Assembly (NCBI GenBank): GCA_033439295.1
Contig: JAVTLE010000007.1
Coordinates: forward strand, 620,001-684,000
Length of the DNA stretch: 64,000 nucleotides
DNA from: Deuterostichococcus epilithicus
Lineage: Eukaryota > Chlorophyta > Trebouxiophyceae > Prasiolales > Stichococcaceae
Direction: 5' to 3'
Shown: positions 10,051 through 20,798 of the stretch, piece after piece
How the letters are laid out: each line of letters begins with the position of its first letter
How positions within the stretch are numbered: position 1 is the first letter of the stretch
Notes under the pieces: generated by a model
The model's database searches: none
Seen by the model: only the letters and a program-made list of their open reading frames with translations
Told to the model about the DNA's origin: nothing
Made by a program: the position numbers and the translations under genes

Positions 10051-13000
10051 ATGTTGCCATGCGCTTCGGTGGAAAACGAGGGTGAGCAGCTGGGCTCCAC
10101 CGCGGGCAAGCTGCGGTCGCCGGGGCGCCGGTCTCTGGCGCGGCGGTTCACCGGCGACAGCAACATCAGCAGGTGGGCACGCGCAGGTCGATACAGCGCT
10201 GACGAGTGCCTGCGTCACCGAACGACAGTATAAGCGCGAATACTGACTGCCGCGTGGGATTGCATGTCGGATTGCACATTGCATGCATCACCCGCTTGCT
10301 GCGCGAATGCGCGACAGCCTCAGACACAACTTGCAGGCATGGCGGACAATGACAGCTTCGCAGCGTTCTGCTCCACAAGCAATAATGAGTCCTTCCTGGC
10401 AAATCTATCCAACGATTACGTGTTTGCTGCAGAACGGCTGAGCGCCAGGGAGCCAACACCGCGCCATTTGTGTTTGGCGGCGGCGGTGGCCCGCAGGCGC
10501 AGGGCGCCAAGCTGGCGGCGCCAGCTGCCCACTCGCCTGGCGGGTCGGGCTCGCCTTTTCGATTCGGCGCGCCCACAGCAGAGGCGCCTCGCGCGCAGCG
10601 TGACCTGACTGGCGGCGGCCGGCCGGCCGGGGCGGCAAGCAGCTGCGGCGCCAGCAGCGGCGCGGCGCCGCCGGCTGCAAACGGCTTTGCGGCGCCGTCA
10701 GNGCCGGAGTCGCGGCAGCTGCCGCACTTCAGCTTCCAGTCGCACGCTGCGGCACGGACGCCCGCCTGCCGCCCCGTCCCGCATGGCAGCGCCGCCAAAT
10801 CGGCTGCGGCTGCAGCTGCGGCTGCCGCCCGCATCCCCCTGCCAGACGAGTTCCGGTTGCCTGCGGCAGCCACTGCCATCACCGCGGCCGCAGCTGCCGC
10901 AGCCGCGGCCCGCATCCCGCTGCCGGCCGACCCCCGCGTCGGCGTCAACGGCCTTTCCAGCCGTTTCGATGATGCGGTGCATGTCACGGACAGCACCGCG
11001 CACCTGCCCAGCCGCTTCGCCTCGTCAATGCACTTAAACAGCGGCAGCAACACCAGAGATGCGGAGGACCGCTGCGCCAGCGACGATGTGACGAGACGTT
11101 TTGCCTGGGCGCGGCTGCAGCAGGGCAGTGATAGCGCTGCTCGACCACAGCCAGGGCTGCAGCCGGCTGATCTGGCGAGCGGCGTCCGCAGCATTGATCT
11201 GCAGGCCGGCGCCAAGGGCAGCAGCGGCCGCAGCGGGTCCGGAGCAGCGGCGACAACAGGGCAGCCGCTGCCAGGTCGAGTGCTGACGGCAGAGCAGTCA
11301 TTACCTCCTCAGTCGCAGCCCTGCCAGCCGCAGCCGCAGCCAACTGTACCGCCTGTGCCGCGAGAGCCAGTGGCGTCTGCCACGTCATCTGCTCACGCCG
11401 GGGACTTTCCAAGGCAGCCGCATGCCTTGCCATCTCTTGGTGTGCCGGCGGCTGCTGAGCAGGCGCCTCAGGGACAAGCGCCTGCAGCGGCCTGGCAGGC
11501 ACCACAGGCGAGCGCACAGCAGCCGACGGCTGAGTCGCCGGGCACCTCGCGTCTAGAGCCACAGCCGCACCAGCGCGCAACGCACGGCAGCTTCCTCTTC
11601 TCCAGCAGCCCTTCAGGTGATCAGCTGCTGGTCACGCGGCAGCCAATTCCTTACAGGATCCGAGCAGGCTGCTCCCCAATGCCCCTCTCACCTGTCATCG
11701 TTCATACTAATTTGATGGTCTGCCTGGTCGCCGCAGGCGGCATCCGGAAGCCTATCTTCACAGCCGGCGCGGCGGCAGCCGTGCGCACACCCCGCACCCA
11801 GGGCAGCGCCAGACGGCCAGGGCGGCGGCCAGTGGCAAAGGCAGCGGCGTCCCCGGTCACACCTGCCGCCTCGCCTGCCGCCACACCAGCAGCCTTTCGG
11901 TGCCCAGACGGCGCAACAGGCGCCACGCTGCTGGGAGGTTTCTCCCCGATGGACTGCTCGCCGTACCCGCCTGCGGCGCCGATGGCGGCCGCCCACAGCG
12001 CAGCGCAGCCGCCGCCACTGTTTTCGGTGTCGCCCGAAGCACCGCATGCCGCTGGGGGCTCCGGCGGTGGCGCCGCCTCCTGGGCAGGCAGCAGCGAGCC
12101 GCAGCGTCAGCGACCTGCAGAGCCGGCGGCGCCGACGTCGCCGATCAGCCTGCCGATCAGCCCGCCGAAGGCGGCTCGCCCCAAGCCGAGGGCCTCAGCC
12201 GCCACGGCGTCAACTCGGCCGGTGACGCCGCGGCGGCCGACGTCTGCTGGGCCAGTGGCGCCAGCGCCCAGAGCTGCAAAGCCGCCGGCGCCGGCAACGA
12301 CAGCAGCAGTGCCAAGGCAGCAGGCTCTGCAGCAGCCGGAGCCGGGCAGCCCGCCGCCGCANGCGCCATGCGCCTATGGCTCGAGCACGGCGCCCAGCAC
12401 CCCGCCGGCGCCGCAGCTGCGCCCGCAGCAGCCGGCCAGCCCACAGAATTTCACTTACAACTTTGCAGCGGCCGGCAGTGGCAACCCCGCAAACGGCGCC
12501 GCCGTCCCGCTGTTCACCACACAGGCGGCGGCGGCAGCGAAGAAGGCGCCTGCGCAGCGGGCCCGCCCTGCGATGGGGCGCCGCCGGGGGGCTATGTCAG
12601 CGACAGGCCCCGGCGCACGCCGCTTCGGCCTGCCCCTTGATAATGACGCACCCCAGGCAGCAGCCGCCACAGATGCGGCGCCGCAGCAGCAGCCGCAGCC
12701 GTTCTCGGGGCTCACCGGGCGCAGCAACCAGCCAGTCGGCTCGGGCAGCAACTTCGCCCATGTGCAGCCCGCGCAAGATGGGATACCGGCAGCCGCTCCC
12801 GCAGCGGCCAGCCAGCCACCGCCGCCGTTCAGCTTCGCGGCGCAAGCCACGCCGCCGACCGCCGCCCCGCTGTCGCCGGAGGACGAGCCGCGGCCGGCCC
12901 TCCTCCCGCTGGCGGCTGCGCCAACGCCGCGGTCCCGACGCACGGCGCCCGCTGTCGTTGCGGTGCCGGGGCGGCGCCGGCGCCGGCCGCGCGGGCCCGC

Positions 13001-16000
13001 TCCGCACGCCGCCCTGGCCGCACCCGCGCCGCCGCCAACGCCGCCCGGCGCAGCCGTTCTTGCGGCTGGCGGCGCCCACCACCGCCGCGGCGGGGCGGGG
13101 GCGGCTCCAGGGCACGGCGCTGCCGCCGAGCCCCCAGCCACGGCCGCAGACGCGGCAATGCAGCGCGGCAACGCAGCCTTCAATGCGGCGCATTACCCTG
13201 CGGCGGAAGCCTCCTACAGCCAGGTGCTCAGTTTTGGTGCACAATCGTCCCTTGAAAATAGTGTAGTTGATAAATGCCAAGAGGGTGAGATTCTGCAGAC
13301 TGTTTGTGGCCCATGATCCAAAGCTCACATCCTCTTCACCAAATCAGACTTTGCTTAGCAGGGCCGAGATTCTCGTGCTTGCCCACAATCCACACCCTGA
13401 GCCTGTGACCGACCCCATCGGACATGACACAGAGAGTTGCCTATCTCCCAATCGCTGTGCAGGCGATTCTGCTGCTGGAGGGCCAGCCGTCATGCTCCGC
13501 GATGCTGGCCAAGCTGTACAGCAATCGCGCGGCGGCGCGCCTCATGCGTGGCTCGCCGCTCGACAGCCTGGCCGACTGCCGCGCGGCGCTGCAGGTAAGC
13601 GCCAGTTCCTTCTCGAGTGCTGTGCTACGTGTTGAGGGCATGAACACTTCCGTCGGCAGTGCAGCACGTGGCTTGCAGGGACACCACTAGAGGCGCCTGC
13701 ACTGGTTGGCTCGGCATCGCCTGCTGCGCTGCCGCCAATCTGGCATGTGACAGCATCTGTCGGGGCGGCTTGGGCACAAGTGCGTCTGACGCACTGCCAT
13801 GCGCTTGTGAACAGGCGAACGCTGGGTACACGCGCGCGGCGGTGCGTGGCGCGACCTGCCACCTGCGGCTGGGCGACTTCAGCGCCGCGGCGGCGATGCT
13901 GCGCGGCTCGCAGCCCGCCGCCGGCGCTGCAAAGGATGCGGCCAAGGAGCTGGCGGACAAGCTGCGAGAGGTCTCGCAGCTGCAGAAGGGCTACGCCCAG
14001 GTGCGGCTTTGTGTCATCGATGCTACTTCAGTAACGTCCTCAAACCTGTTTTAGCATCGTTTCATTCAGGTCGCGTGGTTGCAGCAGGGCTACGTCCAGG
14101 TGCGCCCTTGGATGTTTTCTGTGCTCGAAGCTGTTACAAAATTGCCCCACCCAGGTCTCACCATGGCCTTTCGAGGCTGTTTCAAGCCTTGATCTGACGC
14201 CACATTGCATGTCAACACGGTGACTGCAGGCGGAGGAGCAGATCCTGCACGGCGCCACGGCAGAGGCGCTAAAGGGGGGCTTGGCAGAGCTCGACAAGCT
14301 GCTGCCGTCGCTCGCCGCGGCACCGCCCGCCTTTGCGCTGCGCGCCCACGCGCTGCTGCGCCTCGGCCGGTACGCTTTCGCCTTTTCTTTTGGTGAGCAT
14401 CTGCTGACAAACAACGATGGTGACCCAATCGCACAAAAGTGTCCATGAGCCCTCGAGACAGACTGGAGGCGCCAGCGGCAGCCGTCGTGCAGTGCCGCCA
14501 CTGGCGATGTGCTTCGCAGGTGTTATGCTGGCACTTGTGCTGGCACTCGTGCACAAGCTGACTCGTGACGAGTTGCAGTCCTCGGGCCCCTGCCAGCACG
14601 AGGAGGTGCTCTGGCGGTGGCCCGGCAGCAGGTCCCGCACCAGACATCGTCCTGGACTGATGTGCCGGTCGCACTGCACCTTGTGACACTGCATTCCGTG
14701 CGACAAATAGGCGGGAGGAGGCGCTAGCGGCGGCCACCTGGCAGCAGGGGCCTGCCGCGGCGCTGGCGCGTACAGACGCCTGGCTGTGGTGGACCCAGGC
14801 GCAGGCCGCGCTGCTGGCTGGCAACGTTCCGCAGGTGAGCAATCGTGGGACAGAGTCGAGGTCCACCTTGCAGGCACACTGCGAGTTACATCGCTATCAG
14901 TTGCGGGATCTGTTGGCGGCAGTTTGCTGGCCTCAGGACGTGATGGGCAGTGTGGTGGCAGGTTCCCAGATGACAAGCTTGATTCTGCGAGGCGAGCACG
15001 AATTCAGGTTATTTGCAGCGGATGCCAATCTTGCGCACTGGTTGGCAGACCATGGGCTGAGGTCTGGTAGTCGTCTCTGTGCCAGGCGGCGGCGGCGCTG
15101 CAATCGCCCGCGGCGCAGCGGCACCTGGCGACATCAGCCCAGCCGGCCGCCGGGCCCGATGCCCTCACGCTGCGGCTGCCCAGTGAGGCGGAGGCTGCCG
15201 CGGCGCTGGAGGACGCGCGCTCGATTGCACGCCTCAAGGACCAGGGAAACGCGTGCGCCTTCTCAAAGTGTCCTCCCTCGCTTGAACTGATCCCAAGCCC
15301 CCACTGATGCGCACCTTCACAGCCTACAGTCTGCCGACCAGTGGCTTTTCAAGGTGCCTTGCTGGACAAGGGCCCCGCCAGACAAGCATGCCATCCACCT
15401 TGGCCTCTTTGTGGTCGCGAAAGGCGGACAGGGGTCAGGGCTCCTGCTGCGGCCACCCTCAGCGACTGCCCAGCGACTCATCGTGCCCAGCGACTCATCG
15501 TGCCCTGCCGTCTGCACCGTCCCGACCGCCACACCGGAACGTGAGGCACCGCACTTTGTGTGCGCCGATGCAGCGCCATCAAGGCGGGCGACCACGCCGC
15601 GGCGGTGCGGCACTACACGGCGGCGCTTGGCGCGCCGCGGGCGCCGCTGCCGGGCGGCGCGGCGGTGCTGCACGCCAACCGCGGAGCGGCGCACCAGGCC
15701 GCCGGGGCGTTGGCGGAGGCCATCGCCGACTGCGGCCGCGCCCGCGCGCTTGACCCCTCGTACGCCAAGGTGAACGTGTCGCGGTTTTCGTGCACTACTG
15801 TTCAGGTAGAACAGTGACACGAGCACAGGGCAACACCGCGGCCTGAACAGCCGCGTTTCCGGCGAAATTGTGTGGGGAGACTGGGCTTGAACTTGTTGAG
15901 TTGGTGTGCCTCGCCTGACTTGGTGCAACCATGCGCCCTGGGTCATGGCTGGACCGGTCCTTCGAGCAGGTTCTCTGCACCAAGCTGATGGCAGCACAGG

Positions 16001-18102
16001 CGGCTGATCCCTGACAAAATGCATTGCCCAGGCGCTGTCGCGGCTCGCGGCGCTGTGGCTGGAGGTGGGCCGCCCCGCGGCCGCCGTCGAGGCGCTGGAG
16101 GCCCTGGAGGGATTGTCCGCTGGGAAGTTGTCCGGTGCCGAGCGCTCCCAGCTGGCGTCGCGGCTGCGGGCGGCGCGCGGCGCGGCCGCCGCGCCGCCGC
16201 GGCCAGACCACTACCGGCTGCTGGGCCTGCAGCGCGGCGCGACCGCGGAAGACGTGCGCACCTTTGGTTGCTTCCCCGCTTCCCCGCTTCCCTTGTCAGC
16301 TTTATGTGCGAAGAGTCTCCCGTGGCAGCCCGCGCAGCCGCGAACAGGCCACTACCGGCCGCTGGGCCTGCAGCGCCGCGCGGCCGCGGGCGATGCGTGC
16401 AACTTGCTGCTTCTTGTCTCCTTCTGTTTCGTGTCTGCCAGGCTCAATGCCAGGTCGTGCATCGTTCGCGGTCAATGTTGCACGGCTTGATTGTGGCTCT
16501 TGTTGTCTGTCGTGCTGTAAGCATTGCCAGACACTTTGCAGAGCGTCTGTGAACACTCTGTGCCTCGTGCCATGTGCCTTCACCGCAAGGCCTGGGCATG
16601 CAGAAAAACCTGGGACATCGACAGATCTACATTGTTTCCAGGACAGATACATTCTACGAGCGCAGGTGCGCAAGGCGTACAAGAAGTTCGCGCTGCGCAT
16701 GCACCCAGACAAGGCGGCCGCTGCCTGCCGCTTCAGCACCAGCCTGCTGACGGGCGCCCGACTCGTCGGCGACGCCCCCGTCATCGAGGTGAGGCGCTGC
16801 TTGGTGCTGTCATGCGGTTTCGACGTCATCAAGCATGCTCACAAGTGTGCATAGCCGGAGTTTCGTGCACACCCAGCCGGCCTGCTCGTTCGCCAACCAC
16901 GGCTGCAAACGTGAAACCTCCGCACAACTGCGCAGCCTCTCGACATCTTCCTTTCTTCCCTGTCGACTTGCTCAATATCGACAGTGACCAACGCTGTCCA
17001 GCTCCCTCTTAACTTGCGGCACAGGCGGCGGTGCTGGAGCAGGCGAACAAGCTGTTTGCGCTCGTCAGCGAGGCCAACTCGGTGTTGTCTGACCCCGTGC
17101 GCCGGCGCGAGGTGTGTGTGGTGACCAGATTACCCGCCTCCAAACGATGTTGTGACCACCTTTAATCTTAACGGACACTCCCACCGTCACGACTAGGCTG
17201 TGACTACATGCGCAGCCATTGACCGCATGCTCTGCAACTGCTGATCTCCCCTGCCGCAAGCCCAGCCCCAAGCAGCAAACTGCAGCGGCCTCGCTGGACC
17301 CATACTCTGCACACATCCGCATGCAATGGGTGCCGAGCTAGCAGGCTCCCCACACTCATGTGGCGCCTTGCAGCGTGTCCCTCTGCAGAGCTGCCATGGA
17401 CGAGGCGATTCAGTGGGATATGGCAGTTGCATATGCTGGCAATCACGCCATGCTGCTGTCGTACGCAGTATGATGCAGTGTACGATGTGCGGGCCAGCGG
17501 CGGGACTGGGCGACGGGCCGGCGGCTTCCCACACAGCGCCTACAGCCGGTCCACCAATGCCCACCAGTGCGCTACTGACCCTCCTCACCTCTGTGATCCA
17601 AAACCATCACTCGCGCATTTACCTGTTGGGAGCCTATCGTGCGGGGCCGCATTTAGCCCCGAAGCCTAGCCTTGCAACCTGCGATTCGGCCAGAAGCCAC
17701 ATGGATTTGTAATGCCCGTACTTGTTACCCGTCCCTACACATGGTTGCGGCAATCGCGAGCGGCAACCACAGCACAGACTTGCATGCAGCAAGGGAATGA
17801 TCTGCAGGCTCTGCTTGCCGTTACTCGACCAGGGACCAATGCTCTTCCCTGAACTTCTAGCCCTAAGGCTCAGCACCCGCTGCCCCCCATGCAGGCAGTA
17901 TGGTGCGTACGGCGGCAGCAGCGCCTACTACCGCCGCCCCGCCGCCGGCACTAGTGGCTATGGCAGCTTCTACGGAGGCGGCGGCAGCAGCCGCTCGCGG
18001 CAGCCGCCGCCGCCGCCGCAGTACACCTGGGGCTCCGACGAGGAAGATGCGGAGTACTACGGCGGCGCCTACTCTGGCGGCAGCGCATGGGACTACTACT
18101 GA
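10051..18102 (+). CDS. TPR and J-domain co-chaperone, TPR15/TPR16-like, with FG-type N-terminus
   Basis: The architecture matches plant TPR15/TPR16-type Hsp70/Hsp90 co-chaperones. The N-terminal third is low-complexity Ala/Pro/Gln with scattered FVFG, FRFG, FLFSS and PFSFA motifs (about 10450-12850). TPR units follow: AMQRGNAAFNAAHYPAAEAS at about 13160, LYSNRAAARLMRGSPLDSL at about 13520, and ALHANRGAAHQ-type units at 15560-15770. The J domain is split: PDHYRLLGLQRGATAEDV at about 16203, then VRKAYKKFALRMHPDKAAA near 16670 with the HPD motif intact, then NKLFALVSEANSVLSDPVRR at about 17050. The C-terminus is Gly/Tyr-rich and ends DYY at 18102. The start is unsure: 10051 opens a plausible basic exon (KLRSPGRRSLARRFTG), while 10339 gives MADNDSFAAFCS. 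A frame change near 10440 needs a missed tiny intron or an indel, and two Ns fall in the repeat region. Confidence 0.8.
13976..14110. repeat. Duplicated exon end plus donor in the TPR/J gene
   Basis: 13976-14010 and 14077-14110 share gcag-agggctacg(c/t)ccaggtgcg. The first copy is the end of the exon encoding LQKGYAQ with its GT donor. The second lies 98 bases downstream in the intron and keeps the cag-gtgcgc donor-like site. Confidence 0.8.
15460..15504. repeat. 17-base tandem repeat in a TPR/J gene intron
   Basis: cagcgactcatcgtgcc occurs twice in tandem (15471-15487, 15488-15504), preceded by a partial copy from 15460. It is intronic between two TPR exons. Confidence 0.8.
16186..16404. 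repeat. Partial duplication of the J-domain exon
   Basis: The exon end around 16201-16262 (cca-ctaccggctgctgggcctgcagcgc) is repeated about 142 bases downstream at 16343-16404 with some changes (ctaccggccgctgggcctgcagcgccgcg). The second copy lies in the intron that splits the J domain. Confidence 0.85.
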
Positions 18103-18773
18103 TCGACGGGGGGATGGGTGGGTAGCAAATTTCAGATTTTCTGATGGGGGCTGTGATGGGCAGGTTTTAGACTATCTGGGAGGGCCGGCAGTCAGCAGCG
18201 GGGGTCACCTCGACCGGAGACTGCCTTCGGGCCAGAGCGGGTGTGCGGAGCTTCGGCTGGCGCATGGCGCTCGCACGCTGCGGCGGACGCGCTGGCGCCA
18301 CAGCCTCTTGGCGGGGTGAACGCTGCTCGGCTGGACCATGGGAACAGAGGGACTGCTTGTGCGGTGCCGCTTCTGTTGCGGGTGCAAGGCTAGCACAGTA
18401 GTGAGGGTTTGTTCAGAAACCGGCAAATGGACAGATCAGCGGTGAGGCTCCCCCAAAGATTTATTGCCTCCACACTAGGTAGACGCAGCTAGAGGCGCTC
18501 AACGTGCTGGTAACTACAACCTTCTTGCGGCGCGTACTGTACACTGTACACTCGGCAAAGCTCAGCCCTGTCATCATCGCTCAGCCCTGTCATCATCGAG
18601 CGCTCCGTCTCTCTCAGTAATGGTCAAACTCTAGGCATGCCGCCGAGGTGGTTTCACCCTCTTCCATGGGAGGTCTGCTGCAAGAACTGTGCTAAATACT
18701 GCTCTAGGAATGTTTGAGCGCATATATGTGCAACCATGCTGAGCGCATGGTGCCCGAAGATAACGCAGCCTCG
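18103..18773. other. Convergent intergenic gap, J-protein / FHA gene
   Basis: About 670 bases of facing 3' regions. It contains tgtacactgtacac at about 18537-18551 and a perfect 19-base tandem repeat. No gene is seen. Confidence 0.6.
18561..18598. repeat. 19-base perfect tandem repeat
   Basis: ctcagccctgtcatcatcg occurs at 18561-18579 and again at 18580-18598. Confidence 0.9.
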
Positions 18774-20306
18774 TCAGGCCGCCATCTCCTGCAGCTGCGC
18801 CTTCTGGACCAGCCAGTCCGACATAAGCTGGTTGGCGTGCTGCTCGTATCGGCCCTACAACACCAATGCGCACGGCTTTGAGAATCCGTCCAGTAGTCCG
18901 GCACTGCGCTTTCTGCAAACGACACCACTTTGGCCGCCAAGCTCCTCACACATGCGAGCCGAATGCCAGACTGGCATCAAACGACACAGGGTTTCGTCAA
19001 AGAATGCTCCCTTGATATCGTTGCCGCCGTTGCCGCTTGGTGAACGATGCGAAGGAGCACTGCGCCCGGCACACGCAGGGCCCAATGACAAGGTGCAGGA
19101 CGGTTATATGCCGCTGGTGCACTCACCTTGATGCGCTGGATGAGGCGGTGGCACTCCGCCTCGAAGTACTGCTCCACCGTGATGTCCTCGTCCGCGTGCG
19201 GCGCCAGCTGCAGCACAGGGTGGGAGACTGCTGGAAACCGGCAGCAGGAATTTCTCGTGTGCAGCAGAAGTTTTGCAGGATTGAAGTGAGGCACTACTGC
19301 GTCCAGTGCGACCGCCGCGCCGTTGCCGCACCCTGGGAAGCGTGCTGGCTCATCTCTGTCGCACCGCTGGATGCATTGCTTGTGGAACGGATGCAGCTTG
19401 CACAGGCGGGCTGGCGGACACTCACCTCCACCCGCACTTTGGTGTCCGTGCCAAACTGCACGATGTCACCGTCCTTCAGTTGCTTCGCGGAGCCTGCAGA
19501 CATCGGAACACTCTTACAGTACAGTATGCACATTGGGCTTTCCTCGACCTCCTGCCATTCACCAGTGCCGACTGCGAAGGCACCAACTGCGCGGGTGCAC
19601 AGGTTGGCACACAATGCGCGGATCCACGCCTCGAATTTCAAAACTCCGAGCTACACAAGGGTGCGGAGCGACTGCGTCTGCGCACCGTTGGGCTCCAGGC
19701 GCTCGCCGTTCACGAGGGTGCCATTCGAGCTGCCGCTGTCGGACAGGACCCAGCCGTCCGCCGTCCACGCGATCACGCCGTGGCGTTCCGACACCGACTG
19801 GTCGCCCTTGATGTGCACCTTGCTAGCCTGTGCGCACGTGCTGGACGTGTTATGCGGGCATGCGACCATCCTGTTTCATGCTTGTGTGAGTGCATGCCAG
19901 TGTAGCCACCTGCAATATGGTTGCGCAAGTGACCGGGCACCCTGTGCACACTGACTGCCTTTCCAGCCTTCGCAAAAGTTGTGAATTTGTCGCATAATGC
20001 CATAGTTAGTGTCGCTGAATGAACCCGAACCTGACTGCACTGCGAGAGCTTGCAAGGATCGGGCCCTTTCCACACCTTGGTGCGGCCAACCGTCAGCGTC
20101 GTCTGGAAGCGCGCCGGCTTTGGCAGCGCCTGCCCTGTCGCTGGTCCCTCGATGACATGCAGCTCGATTAGGTCCGGAGCTCGGTCCCGTCGGCTCTGCA
20201 ATCCACAGGCGCAGGGCTTACATGACACCGCGTATGCCGGAGGCGCTCTTCTTGTTCGGACGCAGCAAAGTTCGCCAGCACTCGCCTGCTTGTCTGAGGA
20301 TGACAT
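18774..20306 (-). CDS. Small FHA-domain protein
   Basis: FHA domains bind phosphothreonine peptides. Six exons splice in frame to about 168 aa. Exon 1 (20286-20306) is MSSSDKQ, followed by a GC-type donor (gcgagt). Exon 2 (20076-20195) has LIELHVIEGPATGQ and TLTVGRTK. Exon 3 (19686-19818) has VHIKGDQSVSERHGVIAW then SDSGSSNGTLVNGERLEPN. Exon 4 ends the fold with LKDGDIVQFGTDTKVRVE. Exon 5 is the helical DEDITVEQYFEAECHRLIQR, and exon 6 is GRYEQHANQLMSDWLVQKAQ with stop at 18774. The FHA core residues G-R, S-x-x-H (SERHG) and N-G are all present. The C-terminal helical tail could dimerise. The target is unknown. The gene is divergent from the haspin kinase gene. Confidence 0.85.
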
Positions 20307-20798
20307 CAAGGGTGCCGGGCTGAGCTCGTGCTCAGACCTTTGAGGCAGCTGTCTAACAGCCAGGACCTGCGCTTTTGCAGGTGCGATGTGGTGATCTCGC
20401 CAAAGCAACCCTGCCTCTGAACTCACAGCAATCAACGAGTCGAACCCAGCACGATTGCATGAGCGCAGTACCGACAGTGAACGCTTCCACCCTGTTGCAG
20501 AGAGACGCAAAATGCAGGAAGCCAGGCTGAGCTGGCGATTCGCAAATTTACGTCGACGGGACTCGCAACGTCCTGACACGGTTCCCGCACGAAACCTTGC
20601 ACGACAGCTTGGAATGCGCACTGAGTAGCGCAGCGAAGGAAGTGTTCGTCTGTTCACATCGCTGCTATGCTGCAGATGGGCGACGGTGTGTGAATTCAAT
20701 TCGCGCTGCAGGAACTTTGAAGCGTTGCGCGTGTGCAGCACGTCCCGGATCCGCAGCGAAGCACCGAGAGTTCTGCACCGGATCCGTGTGCAGTCGCC
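20307..20798. promoter_or_regulatory. Divergent promoter region, FHA gene / haspin
   Basis: 492 bases between divergent start codons. I see no clear core-promoter element. An FHA phosphothreonine reader and a threonine kinase share this gap. Confidence 0.55.

Noticed and set aside
12455-13328. Two minus-strand frames of about 240 codons
   Set aside because: Mirror of the Ala/Pro/Gln low-complexity region of the TPR/J gene; Arg/Gly/Ala-rich shadows.
20440-20480. tRNA B-box-like gtcgaaccc
   Set aside because: No matching A box, acceptor stem or cloverleaf around it. Similar gttcgaac near 60230 and ggttcgag near 60090 also fail.
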